In this document: positions 8,221 to 16,980 of the stretch, in pieces
Layout of the letters: each line of letters opens with the position of its first letter
How positions within the stretch are numbered: position 1 is the stretch's first letter
NCBI GenBank assembly: GCA_003246755.1
Contig: QKDC01000100.1
Span: 1 to 34,520, forward strand
Length of the DNA: 34,520 nt
Source: Gemmatimonadota bacterium
GTDB lineage: Bacteria; Gemmatimonadota; Gemmatimonadetes; Gemmatimonadales; GWC2-71-9
Reading direction: 5' to 3'
Program-made: the position numbers and the translations under genes
Notes under the pieces: generated by a model
The model's database searches: none
The model's input: the letters and a program-made list of their open reading frames with translations, nothing else
What the model was told of the DNA's origin: nothing

Positions 8221-9089
8221 TACGACAGAAAACTCTCCAGCGCCTTGGCCCGGCTTACATGACGGAGCCGACTCAGGGCCTTCTCCTTGATCTGGCGAAC
8301 GCGTTCCCGGGTGATACCCAAACGGCTCCCGATCTCTTCGAGGGTCAGCGGTTCGGGCTCATCGAGCCCGAAGTAAAGACGCAAGATCTTCGCTTCGCGC
8401 TCTTTGAGCGTCGTGAGCACCTCCTCGATCGACTGGGTCAGGGCGTGCTCGAAGGTCTCCTGATCGGGGCCGGCATTTTGGGTGTCGGGGAGGTAGTCAA
8501 GCAGTCGGTTGTCCTCACCGGGAGTCATCGGTGCATCGAGGGAGAGATGGCTTTGGGAAATGGAGAGCGTCTTCTGGACCTCCTCCATTTCGATGTCCAT
8601 GCCCTCGGCGATTTCCGACGCGGTCGGCTCCCGGCCGAGTTCCTGGAGCAAAGCCGACGAGCGGCGGGTGATTCGGTGGAGGGTGCCGGCCCGGTTCAAG
8701 GGAACGCGCACGATGCGACTCTGCTCCGCCAGGGCCTGGAGGATGGCCTGCCGAATCCACCACACCGCATAGGAAATGAACTTGATACCCTTGGTCTCGT
8801 CGAATTTGTGCGCGGCCCGGATCAAACCCAAGTTGCCTTCATTGATCAAATCAGCGAGGGAGACGCCTTGGTTCTGATACTTCTTGGCAACCGACACCAC
8901 GAACCGCAAATTGCTTCGGACCAGTTTGTCGAGCGCCTCTTCATCACCCCGGTGGATCTTCTGCGCGAGAGTGACTTCCTCGGCCTGATTGATGAGAGGG
9001 TACTTCGAGATTTCTCGGAGATACTGATCCAGAGAGCCTTCGTCAGATGTGGACGAGTGTCGGGTGGACCCGACCTGGATCGGTCGCAT
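8220..9089 (-). CDS. RNA polymerase sigma factor, sigma-70 group 1/2 without region 1.1
   Basis: The 289-aa product has region 1.2 (about 18-50), region 2 with the canonical RpoD stretch (SLADLINEGNLGLIRAAHKFD and ISYAVWWIRQAILQALAEQ), region 3 and region 4.2 (LTLEEIGSRLGITRERVRQIKEKALSRLR). It lacks the acidic region 1.1 of proteobacterial RpoD. Short proteins of this build are the housekeeping sigma in Bacteroidota and related phyla, so it could be the primary sigma here; an RpoS-like alternative factor is also possible. The 86-base upstream gap can form two small hairpins without T-tracts. The next gene starts on its stop codon. Confidence 0.9.
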   Translation of the reverse strand: MRPIQVGSTRHSSTSDEGSLDQYLREISKYPLINQAEEVTLAQKIHRGDEEALDKLVRSNLRFVVSVAKKYQNQGVSLADLINEGNLGLIRAAHKFDETKGIKFISYAVWWIRQAILQALAEQSRIVRVPLNRAGTLHRITRRSSALLQELGREPTASEIAEGMDIEMEEVQKTLSISQSHLSLDAPMTPGEDNRLLDYLPDTQNAGPDQETFEHALTQSIEEVLTTLKEREAKILRLYFGLDEPEPLTLEEIGSRLGITRERVRQIKEKALSRLRHVSRAKALESFLS

Positions 9090-9175
9090 GCGGCGGGCCT
9101 CAGCTTACGCTGGTGTGGGGTAAGCGAACCTTACGCAGGACCCGACGCCTGCGCAACCACATATCGACAATCAAA

Positions 9176-10699
9176 TCACTCGTCATAGTTGTCGATCTGT
9201 GCCCGTTGCAGCGTCCCCGAGAAATCGACATAGGCGACCTTGGTCTCGGAGTAGAAATGATAGACCTCCCATCCACCTTCTCGATGACCGTTACCCGTCT
9301 GCTTCACCCCACCGAAGGGAAGATGCGCTTCAGCACCGATGGTAGGGGCGTTGATATAGGTAATCCCATTCGCCAAGTCTTCCATGGCACGGAAGGCCAG
9401 GTCGACCCGACGGGTGTAGAGTGAACTCGACAGGCCAAAATCTACTCGGTTGTTGATACGAACCGCCTCCTCGTAGTTCCCGATCTTGATCACGCTCAAG
9501 ACCGGTCCAAAGACTTCCTCCAAGGCGATGCGATGATGAGGACGCACCCCGGCAACGATCGTGGGCCGGTAGAACCAGCCATCGGCGAGACGAGCACCGC
9601 TTCCCTTTCTCCCGCCACAGACGACTTCGGCCCCCTGGTCGCGGGCGATCGAGACGTATTGATCGGTCTTGTCGCGTGCCGCCTCGTGGATCAACGGCCC
9701 AACGTCCGTCCGTTCGTCGAGTCCATTGCCCAGGCGAAGCTTCTGGGCGGCATCAACGAGTCGCGCCAGGAAGCGATCATGGATCTTCCGGTGCAACAGG
9801 AGCCGGCTCGTCGCGGTGCAACGCTGACCGGTCGTGCCAAAGGCGCCCCACAGTACGCCCTCGAGCGCGAGATCAAGGTCGGCATCATCCATCACGATCA
9901 TCGCATTCTTCCCACCCATCTCCAGGGACAACCTCTTGTGCATCCGACCACAGGTCTCCCCGATGACGCTTCCCGTGGCCGTCGACCCCGTAAAAGAGAT
10001 CACCGGTACCCCAGGGTGCTCAACCAAGGCCCGGCCAGCTGCGGAGCCACTCCCGTGGACCAATTGGATCACCTCGGGCGGCAGCCCTGCTTCCAGAAGG
10101 GCCTCCACGAGCAGGTGAACGGAGTGCGGTACGTCATGGGCAGGTTTGATGACGACGGCGTTTCCACAGGCCAAGGCCGGGAACATCTTCCAGGTGGGAA
10201 TGGCCATGGGGAAGTTGAACGGCGTGATCAGACCCGCGATTCCGATGGGGCGGCGATAACTCATCGCCCATTTCTGACGCAACTCGGACGGGACCGTATA
10301 ACCAAAAAGCCGCCGGCACTCGGACGCCGCATAGTACGCCGTGTCGATCCCCTCCTGCACGTCACCCCGGGTTTCGGTGAGCACCTTACCCATCTCTCGG
10401 GTCATCGCTCGCGCGATCTCCTCTTTGCGCTGTGACATGATGTCACCCACGATCCGGAGGACATCTCCCCGCTCTGGGGCTGGCGTGCGAGACCAGCGTT
10501 CGAACCCACGCTGGGCAGACGTCACCGCCTCGGCCACGTCCCGTGGTCCAGAATCCGGGAACCGGCCGATCAGGTCATTGGTGTCCGCGGGATTTCGGTT
10601 CTCGACATATCGACGCGTCGTGGGTGCGACCCATTGGCCGCCAATGAAGTTCTTGAAGGTCGGGGTGCGTTTGGCTTTGGGCATGTTCTGTAATTTCAC
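9176..10699 (-). CDS. Aldehyde dehydrogenase, probably semialdehyde-type
   Basis: The 507-aa product has the complete ALDH set: oxyanion-hole asparagine in TPFNFPMA (N162), NAD-binding lysine in VVIKPAH (K185), FTGSTATG, general-base glutamate in SLEMGGKN (E260) and catalytic cysteine in [11 protein letters not shown] (C294). The GQRC context and the [17 protein letters not shown] ending resemble enzymes acting on alpha-aminoadipic or alpha-ketoglutaric semialdehyde, but the substrate is not decided. It is cytosolic. The first start is GTG 10699; ATG 10684 is equally plausible and neither has a strong ribosome binding site. It follows the small membrane protein gene by 21 bases. Confidence 0.92.
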   Translation of the reverse strand: MKLQNMPKAKRTPTFKNFIGGQWVAPTTRRYVENRNPADTNDLIGRFPDSGPRDVAEAVTSAQRGFERWSRTPAPERGDVLRIVGDIMSQRKEEIARAMTREMGKVLTETRGDVQEGIDTAYYAASECRRLFGYTVPSELRQKWAMSYRRPIGIAGLITPFNFPMAIPTWKMFPALACGNAVVIKPAHDVPHSVHLLVEALLEAGLPPEVIQLVHGSGSAAGRALVEHPGVPVISFTGSTATGSVIGETCGRMHKRLSLEMGGKNAMIVMDDADLDLALEGVLWGAFGTTGQRCTATSRLLLHRKIHDRFLARLVDAAQKLRLGNGLDERTDVGPLIHEAARDKTDQYVSIARDQGAEVVCGGRKGSGARLADGWFYRPTIVAGVRPHHRIALEEVFGPVLSVIKIGNYEEAVRINNRVDFGLSSSLYTRRVDLAFRAMEDLANGITYINAPTIGAEAHLPFGGVKQTGNGHREGGWEVYHFYSETKVAYVDFSGTLQRAQIDNYDE

Positions 10700-10720
10700 T
10701 GAGCGGTGAAAAGAGATGGC

Positions 10721-11191
10721 TTACTGGCAGAACCACGTGAGTTGCTCGGAGGCGTACCCGAGTCGAGGAAGCAGTACTCGCACCAGGAGGGCGAGCCCCC
10801 AAAACATCACTCCGGTGGCGGCAATGTGGGCGAGCCCGATGCGCTTCCGCCAGGTCGACACGGCCGCCCAACCGCCCGTGAACATAACGACGCCGAGTGC
10901 ACCCATGTAAACGAAGAGGCCGAGTCCACACGCATTGGGATATGGCCACTGTGTCATGGCCGCTCCCAGGACCACACCCAAACCGACCCTGAACCAAGCC
11001 CCCGCGACCGAATGGGGACGCATCGGGCTCTTCGCGGCCTGTGAAACCGGTTTCGCCCCCGTAGCACCGGCGCCTCCACGTCCCCCCTGCGCCACGGGAA
11101 CCGAGGCCGAGGCTTTGGGGGGGGACTTGCCGATCAACTTGTCAATCTCGGCGAGTTCCTTGTCCCAATCCCGGGGCGGTGTCCCTGTCAT
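10721..11191 (-). CDS. Small membrane protein of unknown function
   Basis: I take the start at ATG 11191, which overlaps the preceding regulator's TGA (ATGA), rather than the longer track ORF. The 156-aa product has a charged N-terminus (DWDKELAEIDKLIGKS), a Pro/Ala/Gly-rich linker and about three hydrophobic segments (AWFRVGLGVVLGAAM, CGLGLFVYMGALGVVMFTGGWAA, IAATGVMFWGLALLVRVLL). I do not recognise a family. Coupling to the NtrX-like regulator suggests co-expression. Confidence 0.65.
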   Translation of the reverse strand: MTGTPPRDWDKELAEIDKLIGKSPPKASASVPVAQGGRGGAGATGAKPVSQAAKSPMRPHSVAGAWFRVGLGVVLGAAMTQWPYPNACGLGLFVYMGALGVVMFTGGWAAVSTWRKRIGLAHIAATGVMFWGLALLVRVLLPRLGYASEQLTWFCQ

Positions 11192-12558
11192 CCGTTCTCC
11201 CTGGTCAGTCCGTAGCGTTCGATCTTCTTGTAGAGATTCGAGCGTGGCATCGCCAAGGCACGGGCGGTCTCGGCCACATTCCAATGATGCTCACGGAGTC
11301 GGGACAGGAGGAAACTCCTCTCGGCCTCCTGTCGGAACTCATCGAACGTCCCCACCATCGGAACATCCGGAGCGTCTCCCTGGACGTGACCACCAAACGC
11401 CGGCAGCAACCCTTCCACGTCCGCGGCGGTGATCTCTCGCTCCGGCGCGAGAATCATCAACCGCTCGACGGCGTTGCGAAGCTCACGCACATTGCCAGGC
11501 CATGAGCGACGCTGGAGCGCCCGAGTGGCTTCCGGAGTAAAAACGCGAACCGGCATTCCGGCCCGTCCACGGATGTTCTCACTGAAATGCTCTACCAGCA
11601 ATGGAATATCCTCGAGACGATCCCGAAGCGGGGGGACCTCGATCGGGACTACGTTGAGACGGTAATAGAGATCATCCCGGAAACGGCCCTCTTCGATCTC
11701 CGTTTCCAAGTGCTTGTTGGTTGCCGCGAGCACCCGGACATCGACGGTAATGGCCTTGCCCCCTCCAATGCGCGTCACCACGCCTTCTTCGAGCACACGG
11801 AGCACCTTCGCCTGGGCCGCGAGAGACATATCACCGATCTCATCCAGGAAAAGTGTGCCCGTGTCTGCCAGCTCGAACTTCCCGGGTCGGTCGGACACCG
11901 CGCCGGTAAAGGATCCCTTGATATGTCCGAACAGCTCGCTCTCGATCAGCTCCGATGGAATGGCAGCGCAGTTGACCTCCACGAATGGAAGCGAGGCCCT
12001 CGGCGACTGATCGTGGATCGCCCGGGCAACCAACTCCTTGCCGCTCCCGTTCTCTCCCGTGATCAGGACGCGGGCGCCGGTCGGGCCTACCTTCTCGATC
12101 GTATCCCACACCGCGCGCAGTGCTGGGCTTTGCCCCACCATCGCGTACCGCTCGTCCACACTCGCCCGCAGCCGCTCGTTCTCGATGATGAGCTCGGTCC
12201 GCGCCAGGGCGTTCCGGATCGTAACGAGGAGCCGATCGGTGTCGAGGGGTTTTTCCAGGAAGTCGAAGGCGCCCTGCTGGGTCGCTTGCACCGCCGTCGC
12301 GACGGTGCCATGCCCGGAGATCATGACGACGAGTGCGCGTGGATCGAGGTCGCGCAATCGGCTCAGCGTTTCGAGTCCGTCCAGTCCCGCCATCTTCACA
12401 TCGAGGAAGACGAGATGGGGACGGAACTCGGGATAGACGGTAATCGCTTCGCCACCCGAGGATGCGCCTTTCACCTCGTACCCCTCGTATTCGAGGACCT
12501 GTCGGATGGCGTCACGTACACCAGACTCGTCATCCACGACGAGGAGGCGGATCGTCAT
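11188..12558 (-). CDS. NtrC/NtrX-type sigma-54-dependent response regulator
   Basis: The 456-aa product has a receiver domain with phospho-acceptor D53 (VFLDVKM), then an AAA+ domain and a Fis-type C-terminal helix-turn-helix (HHWNVAETARALAMPRSNLYKKIERYGL). The AAA+ domain carries Walker A GENGSGKE (168-175) and Walker B GTLFLDEIGDM. The sigma-54-contacting loop reads GSFTGA (215-220) instead of the usual GAFTGA. GENG-type Walker A and domain order recall NtrX. No sensor kinase gene is next to it in the window, so it is an orphan here. It lies 9 bases after thpR and overlaps the downstream membrane protein gene. Confidence 0.92.
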   Translation of the reverse strand: MTIRLLVVDDESGVRDAIRQVLEYEGYEVKGASSGGEAITVYPEFRPHLVFLDVKMAGLDGLETLSRLRDLDPRALVVMISGHGTVATAVQATQQGAFDFLEKPLDTDRLLVTIRNALARTELIIENERLRASVDERYAMVGQSPALRAVWDTIEKVGPTGARVLITGENGSGKELVARAIHDQSPRASLPFVEVNCAAIPSELIESELFGHIKGSFTGAVSDRPGKFELADTGTLFLDEIGDMSLAAQAKVLRVLEEGVVTRIGGGKAITVDVRVLAATNKHLETEIEEGRFRDDLYYRLNVVPIEVPPLRDRLEDIPLLVEHFSENIRGRAGMPVRVFTPEATRALQRRSWPGNVRELRNAVERLMILAPEREITAADVEGLLPAFGGHVQGDAPDVPMVGTFDEFRQEAERSFLLSRLREHHWNVAETARALAMPRSNLYKKIERYGLTRENG

Positions 12559-12567
12559 CGGGACGGC

Positions 12568-13122
12568 CTATCCGCGGAGATCGTACTCGGCACGCGCGGC
12601 ATATCGCGGTCCCCCGGGGCCCAACTCACTCTCGAACAGGACGATCCGAGAGGCCAAGAAGGCAGGCTGTGGCACCACCCCTTCGAGCAGCTTGAGCGCG
12701 TTTGGAGGCAGGCGGTGTCCCTCCCGGACTCGACCGAGCGTGATATGTGGATGAAAGGGCCGACCTTCCGGTGGGAAGCCGATCCGCTCGCCACCGCGCT
12801 CGATCCGGTCCTGGAGCAGTTCCAGTTCGGGTTCCGCCTCGAGGTCGAGGCGAATGACTCGGGGACGGTGGGGATGCGGAAAGACCCCTGCCCCCTGGAT
12901 CGACATGGTCATCGGACGCATTCCCTCCACCGCAAACCCGAGCATCTCCGTGATCGTTCCCAAACGGTCGGGGGTCACCTCACCGAAGAACTTGAGTGTC
13001 AGATGGAGGTTCTCCTCATTGACCCACCGGACTGGCCATCCCTCCCTACCGAGCTTCTTGAGCGTCCCTGCCGCGGACGGAACGGCGTCATCAGGGAGGG
13101 GGACGGCTGCGAATAGCCTCAC
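12568..13122 (-). CDS. thpR: RNA 2',3'-cyclic phosphodiesterase
   Basis: The 184-aa product has the two HxT catalytic motifs of the 2H phosphoesterase superfamily: HLTLKFFGE (H40, T42) and HITLGRV (H126, T128). The opening RLFAAVPLP is typical of ThpR (LigT). The family hydrolyses 2',3'-cyclic phosphate RNA ends and can join half-tRNA ends through 2'-5' bonds in vitro. Length is normal. The GTG start overlaps the larE stop codon as GTGA. It is cytosolic. Confidence 0.9.
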   Translation of the reverse strand: MRLFAAVPLPDDAVPSAAGTLKKLGREGWPVRWVNEENLHLTLKFFGEVTPDRLGTITEMLGFAVEGMRPMTMSIQGAGVFPHPHRPRVIRLDLEAEPELELLQDRIERGGERIGFPPEGRPFHPHITLGRVREGHRLPPNALKLLEGVVPQPAFLASRIVLFESELGPGGPRYAARAEYDLRG

Positions 13123-13937
13123 GACATCCCCTCCCCCACCACCCCATCGAGCACGAGCAGACCTCCACTCCGGTATCCCGCACCATCCAGTTCGACGGAC
13201 TCGAAGCCAAGTGAGGTGAACTCAGCGACGAGATCATCCCAGCGTCCCTCGAGTGCGGCATGATGATGCAGCTCCGTCTCGATTCGGGCCAACTTCCCAT
13301 GGTGCCGGACTCGCAGGTCTCCCGTGACCCCCAAGGCCCTCAGCAGCTCCTCCGCACGTTCGATCTGCCCGAGGCGCTCGGGGGTGACCTCCAGACCAAA
13401 ACGAATCCGGCTCGCCAGGCAGGGCTGCGCGGGTGCATTCCAGATAGGCATGCCCAGTTCCCGAGCCGCGGCCCGGACATCATCCTTCCCCCAACCCAGA
13501 TCCAGGAGCGGAGACACGACCTCACTCTCATTCGCGGCACGGAGGCCCGGCCGGTGATCCCCGAGGTCATCCAGGTTGGTCCCGTCGATGATCGTCTCGA
13601 ATCCCCGTGCCTCCGCAACCTCACGAAGGCGAGACCAGAGTTCCGATTTGCAGAAGTAGCAACGTGACGTCGGATTCGCGACGTAGCGTGGGTCGTCCAA
13701 CTCATGCGTATCGAGTTCGAGAACTGGGATGGCGAAACGCCTGGCGAGGTCTCTCGCCACCTGGAGTTGAACCTCCGGATACGATGGGCTGACCCCGATG
13801 ACGGCAAGGAACCGATCGGGACCAAGCCTACGGGCACCAACGACGCCGAGGAGGGCAGAGTCGACGCCCCCGGAGTACCCGAGAAGCACGCGCCCGAGTC
13901 CATCGAGATGGGCTTCGAGTCCTGCGAGGTCTGGCAT
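13119..13937 (-). CDS. larE: LarE-family ATP-dependent sulfur transferase, three-cysteine type
   Basis: The 272-aa product begins at ATG 13937; a TTG two codons upstream is the track start. It has the PP-loop SGGVDS near the N-terminus, CYFCK in the middle and the LarE motif PCLASRIRFG. LarE supplies sulfur for the nickel-pincer nucleotide cofactor made with LarB and LarC. Lactobacillus LarE gives up sulfur from a single cysteine in the last motif. This protein also has a CxxC (CYFC), the pattern associated with LarE forms thought to hold a [4Fe-4S] cluster. No larB or larC lies in the window. A TATGAT hexamer six bases before the ATG hints at a leaderless transcript. It is first in the thpR/NtrX-like series. 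Confidence 0.88.
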   Translation of the reverse strand: MPDLAGLEAHLDGLGRVLLGYSGGVDSALLGVVGARRLGPDRFLAVIGVSPSYPEVQLQVARDLARRFAIPVLELDTHELDDPRYVANPTSRCYFCKSELWSRLREVAEARGFETIIDGTNLDDLGDHRPGLRAANESEVVSPLLDLGWGKDDVRAAARELGMPIWNAPAQPCLASRIRFGLEVTPERLGQIERAEELLRALGVTGDLRVRHHGKLARIETELHHHAALEGRWDDLVAEFTSLGFESVELDGAGYRSGGLLVLDGVVGEGMS

Positions 13938-14022
13938 GGACAAATCATAACCCCAATCCGAAGCTACCGAAACGCAGAAACGAGCCGTTGCGTTGACCCG
14001 ACAGTCCCATTTTGGTTAGAGG

Positions 14023-14466
14023 ATGGTCCCCGACGACCGACTGCTTCATGTGACGCCAGCGCTGGCGATCCCCCGGGCCGAACTCGTGTTTCGTGCAACA
14101 ACGGGCGGGGGACCGGGGGGCCAGCACGTCAACCGGTCCGCCACACGTGTCGAACTCTGGTGGAACGTCGAGGACAGTCCGTCACTCTCTCCCGAACAGC
14201 GCGACCTCCTCCTCAGTCGCCTTGCACACCGCATCGACAAGCGTGGTCGGCTGCGACTCGTCTCGGGAACCCGTCGTAGTCAGACGATGAACCGCGACGA
14301 TGTGATCGGACGTTTCGTGAACGTGGTTGGCTCAGCCCTGGCCGTGAAACCGATACGGAGACCCACGAGGCCATCGAGGGCAGCGGTCGAGCGCAGATTG
14401 GAGACCAAGCGACGCCAAAGTGAGCAAAAGAGGAGGCGGCAGCGGGTCGACCGTGAGGACGAATGA
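14023..14466 (+). CDS. arfB: Ribosome rescue peptidyl-tRNA hydrolase ArfB (YaeJ)
   Basis: The 147-aa product has a GGQ in TTGGGPGGQHVNRSATRVEL (residues 32-34) but none of the codon-recognition domains of RF1 or RF2. It ends in a long basic tail (RRLETKRRQSEQKRRRQRV). That is the layout of ArfB, whose tail enters the empty mRNA channel of stalled ribosomes while the GGQ releases the peptide. The N-terminus LLHVTPALAIPRAEL matches the family. It is divergent from larE across 85 bases and overlaps the next gene by ATGA. Confidence 0.93.
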   Translation: MVPDDRLLHVTPALAIPRAELVFRATTGGGPGGQHVNRSATRVELWWNVEDSPSLSPEQRDLLLSRLAHRIDKRGRLRLVSGTRRSQTMNRDDVIGRFVNVVGSALAVKPIRRPTRPSRAAVERRLETKRRQSEQKRRRQRVDREDE

Positions 14467-14795
14467 ACGTATCCGAGTGGGAGTGGCGCTATTTCGGGAC
14501 TCGGGAAGTACGTCTCGCACGGGGATGGGCGGCCGGCGGTGGCATCGCCGTGCACGAAAATATTTGGCGATCCCACGGTCGCCGCACGGCGCACCTCCTC
14601 GGCCCCGACGAAGATGTGCTTGTCAGGGCAGCCCACCTGCTCGGCTGTCAGACGCACTGGATCCAACGCACCCGGACAATTCACTTCGATCTCGTCGGGC
14701 CCTACCTTCACCGTGCACTCTCGCTCTGCGGAATCGATCCGCTGGTCGGAGCCGTTCAGAGAATCCACGACGGCCCGCGCGACCTTGACCGGTGA
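14463..14795 (+). CDS. DUF4031-like small protein
   Basis: The 110-aa product overlaps arfB by four bases (ATGA). The region WRSHGRRTAHLLGPDEDVLVRAAHLLGCQTHWIQ followed by HFDLVGPYLHRALSLCG resembles the short DUF4031 family (SHLLAD-type motif, then a Trp/Gln pair and a H-[YF]-D-L motif). The match is from memory and weak. There is no signal peptide or membrane segment. The function is unknown. Confidence 0.55.
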   Translation: MNVSEWEWRYFGTREVRLARGWAAGGGIAVHENIWRSHGRRTAHLLGPDEDVLVRAAHLLGCQTHWIQRTRTIHFDLVGPYLHRALSLCGIDPLVGAVQRIHDGPRDLDR

Positions 14796-14828
14796 AACTC
14801 CGTGGAAGAGGCCTTCGCAGGGAGGAGT

Positions 14829-15569
14829 ATGCAGCTTCTCCTCGAGTCACAGCGGCGTCGATGGCCGAGCGTCGCGGTGGTCTTCAGCCTGGCACTCCAT
14901 GGCTTGGTCTTGGCTGCGGTGCTGTACGCCTATCACAGGTCTCCTGACCCAGCGGACCTTGCCGACACCGGGGTTATTTACATTGCCCCGCCCGATCGCC
15001 TCGTGGGAAGCGAGATCGAAGCATTCGGACAAATCGGCGCACCCGAGACGGCGCCGGACCCGCCACAGCCGATCCCGAAGACAGCCAGCCCCGGGACCGG
15101 CCCTCTGGTCGATACCGAAGGGGCCGATCCGCAGGAGGTTGCCCCCGAGGTGAGTATGCGTCAGGAACTGTTGAAGGGATCCGTGCTTTCAGAGATCCAG
15201 GTCGATTCAACGGTTCGACGTGATCCGTCGAGTGCTGCCCCAGAATACCCGCTCGAATTGCTCCGCCTGGGGATCGAGGGGAGTGCCTACGTCCTCTTCG
15301 TGGTGGATAGTACTGGTCGGGTTGATCTCTCCTCCTTCCGGGTCGTGCGGGCCACCCATCCCCTCTTTGCCGCCGCGGTTCAGGATGCCCTCCCGGACAT
15401 GAAGTTCCAACCGGCAATACTCCGCGGTGTCCCCGTCCCCCAGTTGGTGGAGCAGTCCTTCGCGTTCAAAGTGCGGGTCCCCGACACGATTCCGCCCCTC
15501 CGCTCGCGGTCGCAGTATCTTTTCACAAGCCTTTCCGTCGGAGTTTCGACGTGCCACGCATCGATCTGA
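14829..15569 (+). CDS. TonB-like energy transducer protein
   Basis: I place the start at ATG 14829, preceded by GGGAGGAG, rather than the GTG at 14802. The 246-aa product has a basic N-terminus, one membrane anchor (VAVVFSLALHGLVLAAVLYAY), a Pro-rich periplasmic linker and a C-terminal TonB domain. That domain contains PEYPLELLRLGIEGSAYVLFVVDSTGRVD, FAAAVQDALPDMKFQPAILRGVPVPQLVEQSFAFKV, typical of TonB and its paralogues. It would link the proton motive force to outer-membrane receptors. No exbB or exbD is nearby. Its last 19 bases overlap pxpA, giving an odd Ser-rich tail after the domain. Confidence 0.82.
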   Translation: MQLLLESQRRRWPSVAVVFSLALHGLVLAAVLYAYHRSPDPADLADTGVIYIAPPDRLVGSEIEAFGQIGAPETAPDPPQPIPKTASPGTGPLVDTEGADPQEVAPEVSMRQELLKGSVLSEIQVDSTVRRDPSSAAPEYPLELLRLGIEGSAYVLFVVDSTGRVDLSSFRVVRATHPLFAAAVQDALPDMKFQPAILRGVPVPQLVEQSFAFKVRVPDTIPPLRSRSQYLFTSLSVGVSTCHASI

Positions 15570-16312
15570 ACGCAGACCTCGGTGAGGGCTTCGGCCGCTA
15601 CACGATCCCCGGTGATGAGGCCGTCCTCGGCCTCGTCACTTCGGCCAATGTCGCCTGCGGATTCCATGGGGGTGACCCCGTCGTCATGACTCGCACGGTA
15701 TCGCGCGCGGCAGAGCGTGACGTGAGTATTGGAGCCCACCCAGGGTATCCCGACCTCCTCGGCTTCGGACGTCGAGAACTGGCGGTGAGCCCGGAGGAGA
15801 TTGAGGCGTATGTCGTCTACCAGATCGGCGCCTTGCAGGCCATCTGTCGCTCCGCGGGGACGAGAGTTCGTTATGTCAAACCCCATGGTGCTCTTTTCAT
15901 GCGTGCCGTGCGGGACCCCTCCGCAGCGGACGCCATCGCCGAGGCCACCCGTTCGGCCGGTGAGGGGCTCGCCCTCCTCGGTCTCCCAGGAACGCAACTC
16001 TCAGCCGCCGCGGAGCGTGCCGGCATCCCGTTTGCCGCCGAAGCGTTCATCGACCGCGGCTATCTCGCCGACGGGACGCTGGTACCGAGAGGCGAGCCCG
16101 GCGCGATGGTGCACGATCCGATCATCTGTGCCGACCGGGCAGCGCGCATGGTACTCGACGGCATCGTCCAAGCGGTCGATGGGTCGATGGTGGAACTGCG
16201 ACCTGATTCCCTCTGCGCTCATGGCGACGGACCCACCGCCCGCGCCATTCTTGAAACCGTGCGCGCCCGACTCGAGTCGAGCGGGGTCACGATCGCAGCA
16301 TTCGCGGCGTGA
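15551..16312 (+). CDS. pxpA: 5-oxoprolinase subunit A
   Basis: The 253-aa LamB/YcsF-family product starts RIDLNADLGEGFGRY and keeps ANVACGFHGGDP, IGAHPGYPDLLGFGRR, YVKPHGALF and EAFIDRGYLADGTLVPR. With PxpB and PxpC it hydrolyses 5-oxoproline to glutamate using ATP, clearing spontaneously formed pyroglutamate. The GTG at 15551 is fixed by the conserved N-terminus and has CGGAG seven bases upstream, inside the TonB-like gene. It overlaps pxpB by GTGA. It is cytosolic. Confidence 0.95.
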   Translation: MPRIDLNADLGEGFGRYTIPGDEAVLGLVTSANVACGFHGGDPVVMTRTVSRAAERDVSIGAHPGYPDLLGFGRRELAVSPEEIEAYVVYQIGALQAICRSAGTRVRYVKPHGALFMRAVRDPSAADAIAEATRSAGEGLALLGLPGTQLSAAAERAGIPFAAEAFIDRGYLADGTLVPRGEPGAMVHDPIICADRAARMVLDGIVQAVDGSMVELRPDSLCAHGDGPTARAILETVRARLESSGVTIAAFAA

Positions 16313-16980
16313 GTGACGACGCCCCCACTCTCCCGTTACCGCCCACCTGCGTCCCGCTCGGCGATCAAGCCATCACCGTCAGCTTCGGCAACACCCTCGC
16401 TTCGAAAACCCATCAGCGAGTCCTCTCACTCCAACAGCAACTCGAATCGGCGGCCCCGCCGGGCCTAGTCGATATCGTCCCTGCATACACCACCCTTACT
16501 GCCTGGTACGATCCGAGCCGCTGCACGTACGAGGCAATACGCGAACACGTCCTCGCGCTCACCGTCGATGAGCCCGGCGACCTTCGCCCTGCCGACCCGC
16601 GAAAGTGGATCGTCCCAGTGAGGTACAACGGCCCCGACCTCGCCTCGGTGGCCGAGCGCACCGGCCTCACCCCCGAAGAAGTCATCGCCCGACATTCGGA
16701 GCGGAGTTACGAGGTATATCTCGTCGGGTTCATCCCAGGGTTCCCCTTCCTTGGGAAACTCCACCCCGACCTGGTACTGCCCCGACGTGAAAAACCTCGA
16801 ACCCGGGTACCGGCAGGTGCGGTGGCCATTGCCGGCTTCCAGACCGGTATCTATCCCCTCGAGACCCCGGGGGGATGGCACATTCTCGGACACACCGACT
16901 TGCGTCCTTTCGATTTGGGGCGGGATCCCGCCGTGCTCTTCCGGACTGGAGACCTCGTTCGCTTCGAGGCATTGCCGTGA
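16309..16980 (+). CDS. pxpB: 5-oxoprolinase subunit B
   Basis: The 223-aa product is the PxpB (KipI) subunit. It has PLGDQAITVSFG near the start, VPVRYNGPDLASVAERTGLTPEEVIARHS in the middle, and the signature YLVGFIPGFPFLG with TPGGWHILGHT near the end. It works with PxpA and PxpC in ATP-dependent 5-oxoproline cleavage. KipI in Bacillus also inhibits the sporulation kinase KinA, but nothing here suggests that role. GTG start and stop both overlap neighbouring genes by four bases. Confidence 0.95.
   Translation: MSDDAPTLPLPPTCVPLGDQAITVSFGNTLASKTHQRVLSLQQQLESAAPPGLVDIVPAYTTLTAWYDPSRCTYEAIREHVLALTVDEPGDLRPADPRKWIVPVRYNGPDLASVAERTGLTPEEVIARHSERSYEVYLVGFIPGFPFLGKLHPDLVLPRREKPRTRVPAGAVAIAGFQTGIYPLETPGGWHILGHTDLRPFDLGRDPAVLFRTGDLVRFEALP

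Noticed and set aside
8259-9188. Plus-strand ORF of 309 aa
   Set aside because: It is antisense to the sigma factor gene, whose regions 2 and 4 are unmistakable.
11587-13116. Long plus-strand ORF of 509 aa
   Set aside because: It is antisense to the NtrX-like and thpR genes, which have clear motifs; such shadows are common in GC-rich DNA.
13993-14021. TTGACC-17-TTAGAG as a promoter for arfB
   Set aside because: The -10 would end one base before the ATG, so the transcript would begin inside the gene.
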